From NCBI GenBank assembly GCA_963806335.1, contig CAWDXO010000003.1, positions 15,007 through 79,006 of the forward strand: a stretch of DNA of 64,000 nucleotides, written 5' to 3'. Positions 28,189 through 37,329 of this stretch are shown here, piece after piece. The stretch is from Palsa-504 sp963806335 (lineage in GTDB: Bacteria; Actinomycetota; Actinomycetes; Streptosporangiales; Streptosporangiaceae). Numbering within the stretch: the stretch's first letter is position 1; each line of letters opens with the position of its first letter. The translations under genes and the position numbers were made by a program. The notes under the pieces are model-generated. The model was not told where the DNA came from. It did not search any database and worked only from the letters and a program-made list of their open reading frames with translations.

Positions 28189-28217
28189 TTACTGCCGCCC
28201 GGGCAGCCTCCTACGGT
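28189..28217 (+). promoter_or_regulatory. Candidate promoter of the mftA operon
   Basis: TTACTG (28189-28194), a 17-bp spacer and TACGGT (28212-28217) form a weak sigma-70-like promoter, giving a leader of about 35 nt. It is embedded in an inverted repeat CTGCCCGG/CCGGGCAG (28173-28180 with 28199-28206). The direct repeats of ctgcccg at 28151 and 28173 are 22 bp apart. Repressor binding is possible, but no mftR gene is in the window. Confidence 0.35.
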
Positions 28218-28260
28218 TAGCAGGAAGAGTACCGATGGCCGCGGAAAAGGATGTGATGAA

Positions 28261-28362
28261 GTGATCGGTGAGAGCCCTGCCCCGGAAGAAGAAAAAATTT
28301 CTGTGGTGGATGAGTTGCTCGTCGAGGAGGTATCCATCGACGGAATGTGCGGCGTCTACTGA
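28261..28362 (+). CDS. mftA: Mycofactocin precursor peptide
   Basis: A 33-residue peptide starting at GTG 28261, with AAAAGGA about 10 bp upstream. It is acidic and ends in the invariant VEEVSIDGMCGVY core. In the characterised pathway MftB binds this leader, MftC decarboxylates the C-terminal Tyr and cross-links it to the Val, and the resulting dipeptide is released and glycosylated to the redox cofactor. The C-terminal GVY is intact, so the peptide should be a substrate. Longer in-frame upstream starts are possible but add a non-conserved Arg/Pro-rich stretch. First gene of an operon that runs to 38.6 kb. Confidence 0.95.
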   Translation: MIGESPAPEEEKISVVDELLVEEVSIDGMCGVY

Positions 28363-28422
28363 CGCGGCCGTGACCTCTTGCCGCATTCCCTTTTCCCGTC
28401 GGCGACGATCTGTGAGAACCCC

Positions 28423-28689
28423 GTGGCATTCGACCTGGACCGCGCCTACCGGCTGAACCCGGCGGCTACCTTGCGCCCCGAGCCGTTCGGCGCCCTGATC
28501 TATCACTTCGGCAACCGACGGCTGAGCTTCCTGAAGACCCGGCAGCTGGTCACCGTGGTCCAGCTCCTGGAGCGCCACGACAGTGCGGCCGACGCCCTGG
28601 CCGCAGCCGGCGTGCCCGTCCGGGAGCGGGCGCGTTACGCCGCGGCGCTGGCCGCGCTGGCCGATTCGGAGGTTATCGATGCGTACTGA
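28423..28689 (+). CDS. mftB: Mycofactocin peptide chaperone (RRE protein)
   Basis: An 88-residue protein with the PqqD-like peptide-recognition fold. FDLDRAYRLNPAATLRPEPF, then GALIYHFGNRRLSFLKT, are the conserved MftB segments, followed by helices ending in ALADSEVI. It delivers MftA to the radical-SAM enzyme MftC. GTG 28423 opens the conserved part; an in-frame TTG at 28378 would add 15 residues. The 3' end overlaps mftC by 11 bp, showing translational coupling. Confidence 0.9.
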   Translation: MAFDLDRAYRLNPAATLRPEPFGALIYHFGNRRLSFLKTRQLVTVVQLLERHDSAADALAAAGVPVRERARYAAALAALADSEVIDAY

Positions 28690-29860
28690 GCAACCCAGCC
28701 TGCCCCAGCCAGCCGCCACCCTGACCGAGCAGTTCAAGGGCGGGCTGACCGCGCCGATCTGCCTGACCTGGGAACTCACCTATGCGTGCAACCTGCAGTG
28801 CGTGCACTGCCTGAGCGCGTCCGGGCGGCGTGACCCACGCGAGCTCAGCACGGCCGAATGCATGCGGGTGGTCGACGAGCTGGAGCGGATGCAGGTGTTC
28901 TACGCGAACATCGGGGGCGGCGAGCCGACGCTGCGCCCGGACTTCTGGGACCTGCTCGACTACAGCGTCGCGCACCACGTGGGCATCAAATTCTCCACCA
29001 ATGGCGTCCGGCTGGATAAGCGAGCAGCGCAGCGGCTGGCCCGGACCGACTACGTGGACGTGCAGATCTCCATCGACGGGGCGACCGCGGACGTCAACGA
29101 CGCGGTCCGGGGCACCGGCAGCTTCGCTCTGGCGCGGCGGGCGATGGACAACCTCGCCGCGGCAGGCTTCGGCGAGTTCAAGATCTCCATCGTGGTGACC
29201 AGGCAGAATGTGCCGCAGCTCGACAAGTTCAAGCAGATCGCCGATGGCTACGGCGCTCTGCTGCGGGTGACCAGGCTCAGGCCCTCCGGCCGGGGCGCCG
29301 ACAGCTGGGCCGACCTGCACCCGACCGCGGCTCAGCAGCGCCTGCTGTACGACTGGCTGTCCGCGCGGCCGGACGTGCTGACCGGCGACTCGTTCTTCCA
29401 CCTGTCCGCGCTCGGCGCCCCGCTGCCGGGACTCAACCTGTGCGGCGCGGGCCGCGTGGTCTGCCTGATCGATCCGGTCGGCGACGTCTACGCCTGCCCG
29501 TTCGTGCTGCACGAGGAATTCCGGGCGGGCAACGTGCGCGAGCCCGGCGGCTTCACCCGGCTGTGGCGCGAATCCGAGCTGCTGCTCAGGCTGCGTGAGC
29601 CGGCCGCCGCGGGCGCCTGCGCGTCGTGCGGGATGTTCGACGCCTGCCAGGGCGGGTGCATGGCGGCGAAGTTCTTCACCGGGCTGCCGCTGGACGGGCC
29701 GGACCCGGAGTGCGTGCTGGGACATGGCGAGCGCGAGCTGGCCAAGGTATGCCTGCCGGACCGGCCGCAGGCATCACCTGGCCACTCCAGGCGCCGACCG
29801 GGGAACTCCGGCCCGGTCTTCGTTCCGCTTGACCGGATCGCCGCGAGGGCCGCGACGTGA
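28679..29860 (+). CDS. mftC: Mycofactocin radical-SAM maturase
   Basis: A 393-residue radical-SAM/SPASM protein. The SAM-cluster motif C-x3-C-x2-C is at Cys37, Cys41 and Cys44 (CNLQCVHC), the GGEPTLRP motif follows, and the C-terminal SPASM region is Cys-rich (CGAGRVVCL, CASCGMFDACQGGC). It catalyses the oxidative decarboxylation and the carbon-carbon bond on the C-terminal Val-Tyr of MftA. ATG 28679 lies inside mftB. The last 40 residues are Pro/Arg-rich and less conserved. GTGA overlaps the next gene. Confidence 0.95.
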   Translation: MRTEQPSLPQPAATLTEQFKGGLTAPICLTWELTYACNLQCVHCLSASGRRDPRELSTAECMRVVDELERMQVFYANIGGGEPTLRPDFWDLLDYSVAHHVGIKFSTNGVRLDKRAAQRLARTDYVDVQISIDGATADVNDAVRGTGSFALARRAMDNLAAAGFGEFKISIVVTRQNVPQLDKFKQIADGYGALLRVTRLRPSGRGADSWADLHPTAAQQRLLYDWLSARPDVLTGDSFFHLSALGAPLPGLNLCGAGRVVCLIDPVGDVYACPFVLHEEFRAGNVREPGGFTRLWRESELLLRLREPAAAGACASCGMFDACQGGCMAAKFFTGLPLDGPDPECVLGHGERELAKVCLPDRPQASPGHSRRRPGNSGPVFVPLDRIAARAAT

Positions 29861-31863
29861 ACCTGCTCGAGCCCCTCACGGTGGGCCAGACGGGTCGCGT
29901 GCCGAGCCGGGTGATGTTCGGCCCGCACGAGACCAACCTGGGCCGGGGCCGGGCCATCTCGGCGCGGCATGTCGCCTACTACGGGCGCCGGGCGGCGGGC
30001 GGCTGCGGCGTCATCGTGACCGAGATCGCCAGCGTGCATCCGTCGGACTGGCCCTATGAGCGCGCGCCGCTGGCCGCGGACTGCGAGCCGGGCTGGTCGC
30101 AGACCGTCGCGGCCTGCGCGCCGCACGGGACGCTGGTGCTCGCCGGGCTCGGCCACGCCGGGATGCAGGGCTCCTCAGCGTTTTCCCAGGCCGCGCTCTG
30201 GGCACCGTCGCGGGTTCCGGATGCCACCTCTCGTGAGCTGCCCATGGAGATGGCGGAGACCGAGATCAACGCGGTGGTCGACGGGTTCGCGGCCGCCGCT
30301 GCCCTGGCGCGCCGATCCGGGCTGCACGGTGTGGAGATCAACGCCGGCCAGTACTCGCTGCTGCGCCAGTTCGCCTCCGGGCTGACCAACCAGCGCACCG
30401 ACGCCTACGGCCAGGACCGGCTGCTGCTGACCGAGCGCGTGCTGCGCTCCGTGCGCACCGCGCTCGGCCGTGACCGGGTGCTCGGCCTGCGGCTGTGCTG
30501 CGACGAGCTCGCCCCCTGGGCCGGCGTGACGCCCGAGCTGGCCGCCGAATCGGCCGCACGGCTGGCCGGGCAGCTCGACTACCTGGTGGTAGTGCGCGGG
30601 TCGATCTACTCGGTGCCGGCCACCCGGCCCGATCTGCACTCCGAGCCTGGCTTCGGCATTGAGCTCTGCCGTCAGGTCCGGGCGGCGGTGGGTGGGGCGA
30701 TCCCGGTGGTCCTGCAGGGCAGCGTGGTGGACCCGGCTCAGGCTTCGTGGGCGCTGACCGACGGGGCGGCCGACCTGGTGGAGATGACCAGGGCTCAGAT
30801 CACCGATCCTGACCTGGTCACGCGGCTGCGGGCCGGCCAGCCGGACCGGATTCGCCCCTGCCTGCTGTGCAATCAGGCGTGCATGGTCCGCGACAACAGG
30901 AACCCGGTCATCACCTGCGTGATCGAGCCCGGCAGCGGTCACGAAGCCGACGGCGACGGCGACGGTGGCCGCGGCCGGGACCGGGACCGGAACCGGACTG
31001 AGGTGCTGGTCGTCGGCGGCGGCCCGGCCGGCCTGGAGGCGGCCAGGGTGCTGGCCGAGCGCGGACACCGGGTGCGGCTGGCCGAGCGCGGGCCGGCCCT
31101 GGGCGGCATGCTGACGGCAGCGGCCGCGGTCGGTGGCCGCCACCGGCTGGGCGTGGCGGTGGACTGGTGGCGCCGGGAGCTGGCGCGGCTGGACGTGACC
31201 GTCTCGCTGGGCCACGAGGTCAGCGCGGGGGAACTGGACGACGCCATCGCCCAGGGCATCCGCGTGCTGCTGGCCACCGGGTCCGTGCCCGGCCCGCGTG
31301 ACTACGGCATCGCGCCGGGCGCGCATGTGGTGGAGGCTGCCGACCTGGTCGCCCTGGCGAGCTCCGGCGGCCTTGACCAGCTCCCGGAAGGCCGGGCCGT
31401 CGTGTTCGACCCGATCGGCGGGCCGGTGGGGGTCGGTGTCGCCGAGCTGCTGGCTGCGCATGGCCGGCCGACGTCGATCGTCACTCAGGACCAGATCGCC
31501 GGTACCCAGCTGGCTCTCACGGGCGACCTCGCCGAGGCCAACTCGCGGCTGCAGCGGGCGGGCGTGCGACGCGAGCTGCGCGCCCTGCTGCGGGCGGCGG
31601 CCGGCGATCATGTGCTGCTCGAGGACCGGTGGACCGGCGAGCAGCGCACGGTGGACTGCGGGTTCGTCGTGCACTGCGGGCACCGGCTGCCTGATGAGGC
31701 CCTGTACCTGCAGCGGCCGGGCACGTTGCGGGCCGGCGACTGCGTGGCTCCCCGGACGGTGCTCGAGGCGGTGCTCGAGGGGCGCCGGGCGGCGATCGCG
31801 ATCTCCGCGGCCGATCAGCTTCCCGAGCTGGCCACCCTGACCGTGACCGGCGGCCGCCGATGA
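29857..31863 (+). CDS. Mycofactocin-system FadH/OYE-family oxidoreductase (type 2)
   Basis: A 668-residue flavoenzyme with 2,4-dienoyl-CoA-reductase architecture. It has an N-terminal OYE TIM barrel (about 1-350, with RTDAYGQDR and LVEMTRAQITDPDL) binding FMN, a cluster motif C-x2-C-x3-C-x11-C (CLLCNQAC... about 330-350) for 4Fe-4S, and a C-terminal FAD/NAD domain beginning VLVVGGGPAGLEAA (about 386). A charged Asp/Gly/Arg linker (EADGDGDGGRGRDRD) separates cluster and FAD domain. Such proteins are known companions of mycofactocin clusters; the substrate is unknown. GTG start overlaps mftC, and the 3' end overlaps the next gene (ATGA). Confidence 0.88.
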   Translation: MNLLEPLTVGQTGRVPSRVMFGPHETNLGRGRAISARHVAYYGRRAAGGCGVIVTEIASVHPSDWPYERAPLAADCEPGWSQTVAACAPHGTLVLAGLGHAGMQGSSAFSQAALWAPSRVPDATSRELPMEMAETEINAVVDGFAAAAALARRSGLHGVEINAGQYSLLRQFASGLTNQRTDAYGQDRLLLTERVLRSVRTALGRDRVLGLRLCCDELAPWAGVTPELAAESAARLAGQLDYLVVVRGSIYSVPATRPDLHSEPGFGIELCRQVRAAVGGAIPVVLQGSVVDPAQASWALTDGAADLVEMTRAQITDPDLVTRLRAGQPDRIRPCLLCNQACMVRDNRNPVITCVIEPGSGHEADGDGDGGRGRDRDRNRTEVLVVGGGPAGLEAARVLAERGHRVRLAERGPALGGMLTAAAAVGGRHRLGVAVDWWRRELARLDVTVSLGHEVSAGELDDAIAQGIRVLLATGSVPGPRDYGIAPGAHVVEAADLVALASSGGLDQLPEGRAVVFDPIGGPVGVGVAELLAAHGRPTSIVTQDQIAGTQLALTGDLAEANSRLQRAGVRRELRALLRAAAGDHVLLEDRWTGEQRTVDCGFVVHCGHRLPDEALYLQRPGTLRAGDCVAPRTVLEAVLEGRRAAIAISAADQLPELATLTVTGGRR

Positions 31864-33835
31864 GCGGGGCCAGCAGGTACCGGCACCTGTTCTCGCCGCT
31901 GCGGATCGGCCCGGTAGTGGTCCGCAACCGGATCGTGTTTTCCGCGCACCTGACCAACTACGCCGAGGACGGCCTCCCGACCCAGCAGCACGCCGACTAC
32001 TACGCGGCACGCGCGGCGGGCGGCGTCGGCCTGATCATCACCGAGGAGCACTCGACTCATCCCACCGACTGGCCCTACGAGAAGCTGATCCACGGCTTCC
32101 ACCGTTCGGTCATCCCCGGCTACCAGAAGATGACCGCGGCGGCGCACGCGTACGACGTGCCGATCTTCGCGCAGCTCAACCACAACGGCGGGCAGGCCTC
32201 GTCGATGTTCTCCCGGCTGCCGGTGTGGGCGCCCAGCCCGGTGCCTGACCCGATGTTCCGCGAGGTGCCCAAGGCCGTGGAGCGGCACGAGATCGCCGAG
32301 ATCGTGGCCGGCTACGGCACGGTCGCCGGGCACTGCGCCGAAGGCGGCTTCGACGGCGTGGAGCTGCAATGCTCGCATTCCTCCATCGTCCGCGGGTTCC
32401 TGTCCCCCGCGACGAACAAGCGCACCGATGCGTACGGCGGCTCGCTGCCGGCCCGGGCCCGCATCCTGCTGGAAATCGTCGACGCGGTGCGCGAGGCGAT
32501 CGGGCCCGACCGCGCGCTTGGCGTGCGGATCTGCGGCGACGAGCTGATCGAGGGCGGGAGCACGCTGGCCGAGGCGGTCGAGGTGGCCAGGATGATGGAG
32601 GCCACCGGCCAGGTCGACTACATCAACACCTCGATCGGCGTGGCCACCGCGACGCTGTTCATGATCGAGGCCTCGATGAGCATCCCGCCCGGCTACGCCC
32701 TGTTCATCGCCAACGCGATGCGCCGGGAGGTCAGCCTGCCGGTTATCGGCGTGGGCCGCATCAAGGACCCCGTCCAGGCCGAGCGCGCGCTGGCTGAGGG
32801 GCACTGCGATCTGGTGGGCGTCGTGCGCGGCCAGATCGCCGATCCCGACTTCGCGGCCAAGGCCCGGTCGGGGCATGCCACCGAGATCCGCACCTGCCTG
32901 TCCTGCAACCAGGAATGCGTCGGCCGGATGGGCTTGAACCGGTGGCTGGGCTGCATAGAAAATCCTCGCACCGGCCGGGAGGCTGTCCCGCTCCCGCCGC
33001 CGCGCCGCCGGGGACGCCGGGTGATCGTGGTCGGCGGCGGGCCGGCCTGCAGGCAGCCGCCACGGCGGCGCAGCGCGGCCATCACGTGACGCTGCTCGAG
33101 CGGCAGCCGCGGACCGGCGGGCAGGTGGCCGCGGCCGCGTCCGTGCCATCCCGGGCCGAGTTTCTCGACGTGGTCCGCAACCTCGCGGGCGAGTGCCAGC
33201 GGCACGGGGTGGAGATCAGGACCGGCGTGGCCGCCACCGGGCCCTGGCTGCTCGGTGAGTCACCCGACGCCGTGGTGCTGGCGACCGGAGCGCGGCCACA
33301 GCCGCCTTACTGGGCCGCCGGGCTGCCGCGCGTCGTGGACGTGCGCGATGTGCTCGAAGGCCGCGCCGAGCCGGCCGGGCAGGTAGTCGTGGTCGACGAC
33401 CTCGGCTTCCACCAGGCCACCAGCGTCGCCGAGCTGCTGGCCGACCGCGGCTGCGAGGTGGAGATCATCACCGCCGGCATGGTCGTGGGCCAGGATCTCG
33501 GCATCACCCTGGACATGGAGACCTTCAACGTGCGGGCGCACGCCAAGGGAATCCGCCAGGCGACCGACCTGGTGGTGATGGGTGCCGCCGAAGACGACGG
33601 GCCGGACGGGCGCGGCGGCGGGGTGACGCTCTCACTGCTGCATCATCCGACCGGCGAGCCCGCGCAGCGGCAGTGCGACTGGGTGGTGTGCGCGGTTCAT
33701 CAGGCACCCGAGGACGAGCTGTGGCAGGAGCTGCAGGACGCGCCGTTCGAGGTGCATCGCGTCGGCGACTGCGTCGCGCCGCGCCGGGCGCACGCGGCCG
33801 TGATCGAGGGACACCGGGTGGCGATCGCGCTATGA
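31860..33835 (+). pseudogene. Mycofactocin-system FadH/OYE-family oxidoreductase (type 1), frameshifted
   Basis: A paralogue of the preceding gene, about 658 residues if repaired. The OYE barrel and cluster motif (CLSCNQECVGRMG... C, near 32.9 kb) are in the starting frame. At 33041-33050 the frame breaks within the FAD-binding loop: VIVVGGGPA is followed by CRQPP and a stop at 33089, while GLQAAATAAQRGHHVTLLER continues in another frame to 33835. Restoring ggcc (ccggcc to ccggccggcc) gives the expected GGGPAGLQAA, so a 4-bp contraction of a short tandem repeat is the simplest cause. The downstream part shows no other damage, so the loss is recent, a sequencing error, or phase-variable. Confidence 0.85.
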
Positions 33836-34821
33836 CTATTCCAGCCGACGTGAAGGTCCTGGCCGTCGTGGTGGTCCGCGACGGTCAGTTGCCTGCGGGC
33901 GCAGCCGAGACGGTGGCCGAGGCGGGCGGCGCGGCGCTGGTCGCGGGATCGGGGACCGGTGAGGCGGCGGACGGGCTGGGCATCGCCAGCCGGGTGTGGC
34001 TGCTCGAGGCGTCCTCGGTCGCGCCCGCCGCGCTGGCCGGCGTGCTGGCGCCGGCACTGGCGGGCGTGGACATGATCCTGCTGCCGGCGTCGCCGGACGG
34101 CCGTGATCTCGCGCCGAGGCTGGCCGTGATCCTGGGCCGGCCGCTGCTGGCCGGCGCCGTCCGGTGCGCGCCGGGCGAGGTGGAGGTAACCAGGCTCGAC
34201 GACCGGCTGTCGGTGCGGGTAGCGGTGGACGGGCCGGTCCTGGTCACGCTGCGGCCGGGCCTGCGCGGCCCGCTTCAGCCGGCGCAGCCGGCCCAGGTGA
34301 GCGCGCTATCCCCGGCTGCTCCGCAGGCCAGCCGTGACGCTGAGAACGTCGAGGTGCTGCAGCCCGAGCCGACAGTGGTGGACCTAGCCGAAGCTCGCCG
34401 GATCGCGGGCGGCGGCGCCGGCCTGGTGCCGGCCGGCACTGACGGGACGGCCGTGATGCGATTGCTGGCCGACGTCGGCGCCGCGCTCGGGGCCAGTGCG
34501 GGCGCCACCCGGGTGGTGACCGACGCGGGGTGGATGAGCTACGACCGGCAGATCGGCACCACCGGCGTTTCCGTCAACCCGGAGCTCTACATCGCATTCG
34601 GCATTTCCGGGGCCGCGCAGCACGTCGGCGGCCTCGGCGCGCCGGAGCATGTGGTGAGCGTGAACACCGATCCGTCCTGCCCGATGACGGCCATGGCTGA
34701 CCTCGGGATCGTGGCCGACGCCCCCGCGGTACTCAGCGAGCTGGCCAAGCGGCTCGGCGTGACCAGGGCGCCGGGCGGCCCCGAGGCCCAGCCGCGGGAG
34801 GGAGCAAGCCATGGCGGATGA
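33832..34821 (+). CDS. etfA: Electron transfer flavoprotein alpha subunit (mycofactocin-associated, FixB-like)
   Basis: A 329-residue ETF alpha. The N-terminal half is the ETF domain (LPASPDGRDLAPRLAVILGRPL). The C-terminal FAD-binding domain has the diagnostic DAGWMSYDRQIGTTG, then NPELYIAFGISGAAQHVGG and a VNTDPSCPMTAMADLGIVAD end. ATG 33832 overlaps the preceding stop. It would pair with the beta subunit at 36.4 kb and pass electrons to the FixC-like protein. The 11-bp overlap with the next gene shows tight coupling. Confidence 0.9.
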   Translation: MTIPADVKVLAVVVVRDGQLPAGAAETVAEAGGAALVAGSGTGEAADGLGIASRVWLLEASSVAPAALAGVLAPALAGVDMILLPASPDGRDLAPRLAVILGRPLLAGAVRCAPGEVEVTRLDDRLSVRVAVDGPVLVTLRPGLRGPLQPAQPAQVSALSPAAPQASRDAENVEVLQPEPTVVDLAEARRIAGGGAGLVPAGTDGTAVMRLLADVGAALGASAGATRVVTDAGWMSYDRQIGTTGVSVNPELYIAFGISGAAQHVGGLGAPEHVVSVNTDPSCPMTAMADLGIVADAPAVLSELAKRLGVTRAPGGPEAQPREGASHGG

Positions 34822-36124
34822 GCCGGTAACCGTCGACGCGGTGGTCGTCGGGGCGGGGCCCGCCGGGTCCGCGGCGGCCCTGGAGCTGGCCAAGGCGGGC
34901 CGCGATGTGGTCATCGTGGAGCGCGGGGCCTTTCCCGGCGCGAAAAATGTCTACGGCGGCGTCGTCTACGGGCGGATCCTCGACGAGATCGTGCCGCAGT
35001 GGTGGACCGAGGTGCCGGTACAGCGGTGGGTGACCCGGCGCTCCACCATGCTGATGACGCCGACCCAGGCGCTGACCGTCGACTACCGGACTAGTGCCTG
35101 GGACCGCCCGCCTTACAACGGGATGACCACCTACCGCGCCGACTTCGACTCCTGGCTGGCCGGCAAGGCGGTCGCGGCGGGCGCCCGGCTGGTCACCTCG
35201 ACGGTGGCCACGGGCCTGCTGCGGGACGCCGACGGGCGGATCGGCGGGGTGCGCACCGACCGGTCAGACGGCGACATCCGCGCCCGGATCGTGATCGCCT
35301 GCGACGGCGTGAACTCGTTCCTGGCCAAGGAGGCCGGGCTGCTGCCGCGCACCAGCCCGGCGCACACCACCCTCGGTGTCAAGGAGACCCTCGCGCTGCC
35401 GCGCGACGTGATCAACGAGCGGTTCGGCCTGGTTGGCGACCAGGGCCTGGACATCGAGATGGTCGGCTGCACCAGCGGCATCCCCGGCGGCGGCTTCCTT
35501 TACACCAACCTCGACACGGTCAGCGTCGGCGTCGTCGTCGGCCTGACCGGCCTGGCCGAGGCCGGGATCCGGCCCGAAGAGCTTGTCGCCGGCGTCAAGG
35601 CGCACCCGGCGATCGCGCCGTACCTACGGGGAGCCGAACTGAAGGAGTACTCCGCGCACCTGGTGCCCGAGGGCGGATACCGGGCCATGCCGCGGCTGGC
35701 CGTCGACGGCATGCTGGTGGCCGGGGACGCCGCGTCCATGTGCCTAGCCGCCGGGCTCTGGCTGGAAGGAGTCAACTTCGCGATAGGCGCGGGGCTGGCC
35801 GCCGGCCGGACCGCGGCCGAGGCGATCGCGGCCGGCGACACCTCGGCGCGCGGGCTGGCGGGCTACCGGCGGCAGCTGGAGTCGTGTTTCGTGCTCGCCG
35901 ACCACAAGCGGCTGCGCAATGCCGCCGATATCGTCCTCGCCGACCGGATGCAACGGGATTACCCCCGGCTGGCCTGCGATTTCGTGGAGCAGGTATTCAC
36001 CGTCACCAACCCCCAGCCCAAGCTCGGCATGGCCAGGGAGTTCTTCCGGGCGGTCCGGCGCAACAAAGTGCAGCTACGGCATCTGGCCAAGGATGGCTGG
36101 CAGGCGTTCCGGGCCTTCCGGTGA
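34811..36124 (+). CDS. FixC-like ETF:quinone oxidoreductase
   Basis: A 437-residue FAD-dependent oxidoreductase. VVGAGPAGSAAALELAKAG is the FAD fold, then ERGAFPGAKNVYGGVVY, GLDIEMVGCTSGIPGGG and LVAGDAASMCLA (second FAD motif). It lacks its own cluster domain, which is supplied by the separate FixX-like ferredoxin encoded next, as in FixABCX systems. It would accept electrons from the ETF and reduce quinone at the membrane. ATG 34811 lies inside etfA. Confidence 0.9.
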   Translation: MADEPVTVDAVVVGAGPAGSAAALELAKAGRDVVIVERGAFPGAKNVYGGVVYGRILDEIVPQWWTEVPVQRWVTRRSTMLMTPTQALTVDYRTSAWDRPPYNGMTTYRADFDSWLAGKAVAAGARLVTSTVATGLLRDADGRIGGVRTDRSDGDIRARIVIACDGVNSFLAKEAGLLPRTSPAHTTLGVKETLALPRDVINERFGLVGDQGLDIEMVGCTSGIPGGGFLYTNLDTVSVGVVVGLTGLAEAGIRPEELVAGVKAHPAIAPYLRGAELKEYSAHLVPEGGYRAMPRLAVDGMLVAGDAASMCLAAGLWLEGVNFAIGAGLAAGRTAAEAIAAGDTSARGLAGYRRQLESCFVLADHKRLRNAADIVLADRMQRDYPRLACDFVEQVFTVTNPQPKLGMAREFFRAVRRNKVQLRHLAKDGWQAFRAFR

Positions 36125-36135
36125 GGAGTGAAGTG

Positions 36136-36426
36136 ATGAGTTACGCCGACGTGTCCTTCGACGAGCGGATGGCGACGGTCGAGTTCCGCGTCGCGGAACG
36201 TGCCCACATCACCGTCGACTCCGAAGTATGCCGCTCCTGCACGACCAAGGCCTGCGTGCACGCCTGCCCGGCCGGCCTGTTCGTACCCACCACTGACGGC
36301 GGCATCCTGTTCAACTACGAGCAGTGCTTCGAATGCGGAACCTGCTATCAGGTGTGCAACGCTGACGGCGCGATCACCTGGACGTACCCGGCCGGCGGCG
36401 ACGGTGTCGTGTTCCGGAAGGGCTGA
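36136..36426 (+). CDS. FixX-like ferredoxin
   Basis: A 96-residue ferredoxin-like protein. Cysteines are in CRSCTTKACVHACPAG and CFECGTCYQVC; the second group gives the C-x2-C-x2-C-x3-C pattern of a 4Fe-4S site, and the first is C-x2-C-x4-C-x3-C. ATG 36136 has GAGGAGTG upstream and lies 11 bp after the FixC-like gene. With FixC it forms the equivalent of a one-chain ETF-quinone oxidoreductase. Confidence 0.9.
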   Translation: MSYADVSFDERMATVEFRVAERAHITVDSEVCRSCTTKACVHACPAGLFVPTTDGGILFNYEQCFECGTCYQVCNADGAITWTYPAGGDGVVFRKG

Positions 36427-36432
36427 CAGAAC

Positions 36433-37329
36433 ATGCGAATGATCGTGGCCGCCCTTAGCTGGTCCTGGCGCGAGACCGAGGTCGACCCGCTCACCGGGGC
36501 GGTGAAGGCCAACCGCCGCGACCGCGGCCCGAACGCGTCGGAGCTCGCCGCCCTGGAGTACGCGCTGCGCCTGGGGGAGAAATGGGATGCCCAGGTGGTG
36601 GCGGCCAGCGTCGCCCCGGCCGAGGCCGATGAGATGCTGCGGGACGCGCTGGCCGCCGGCGCGGACCAGGCGCTGCGGGTGGAGGTGCCCAGCTCGGCGG
36701 CGGGCCCGCGCCCGGCCGCCCTGGTCGGCGGCGAACAGGAATCGGCCGCCGCGTTCGCTGCGGCCCTCCGCCAGCATTTCGGGGTGCCGGACCTGGTGCT
36801 GTGCGGCGATCTGGCCGCCGACCGGGCCACCGGCTCGTTTCCCGCGTTCCTGGCGGCGTCGCTGGGCGCGGAGCAGGCCCTCGGATGCGTGCGGCTCGAG
36901 CCGGCGGACGACCATACGCTGCGGGTGCACCGCCGCCTCGACGGTGGCCGCCGTGAGGTGCTGATGGTGCGGCCGCCTGCCGTAGTGTCCGTCGAGGCGG
37001 CCGGCGTGCGCCTGCGGCGGGCCGGGCTGCCCGCCACCCTGGCCGCGGGAAACACCGCGATCACGGTAGCCAGCACGCCCGTAGCCGCGGCGCGGCGGAT
37101 CAGGGTCCTCGGTACCCACCCGTACCGGCCGCGGCCGCGCGAGCTTCCCGGGCCGGCCGGCACCGCGCTGCACCGCACGCTGGAGCTGACCGGGGCGCTC
37201 GTGCAGCGCACCCCGCCGACCCTGGTCGGCCCGCTGCCCCCGGAAGAAGCCGCGAGCCAGCTGCTGGCTTACCTGCGCCTACGGGGCTACCTGCCCGCTG
37301 ATGACCCAGATGACGGAGGCAGGCTATGA
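36433..37329 (+). CDS. etfB: Electron transfer flavoprotein beta subunit (mycofactocin-associated, FixA-like)
   Basis: A 298-residue ETF beta. The start MRMIVAALSWSWRE and the segment RGPNASELAALEYALRLGEKWDAQVVAASV match the family, as do LVLCGDLAADRATGSFPAFLAASLG and RPPAVVSVEAAGVRLRRA. It is longer than usual (about 260) through a Pro/Arg-rich C-terminus that may contact the alpha subunit. Whether it binds AMP or a second, bifurcating FAD cannot be read here. The gene order is alpha, fixC, fixX, beta. ATGA overlap with the next gene. Confidence 0.88.
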   Translation: MRMIVAALSWSWRETEVDPLTGAVKANRRDRGPNASELAALEYALRLGEKWDAQVVAASVAPAEADEMLRDALAAGADQALRVEVPSSAAGPRPAALVGGEQESAAAFAAALRQHFGVPDLVLCGDLAADRATGSFPAFLAASLGAEQALGCVRLEPADDHTLRVHRRLDGGRREVLMVRPPAVVSVEAAGVRLRRAGLPATLAAGNTAITVASTPVAAARRIRVLGTHPYRPRPRELPGPAGTALHRTLELTGALVQRTPPTLVGPLPPEEAASQLLAYLRLRGYLPADDPDDGGRL

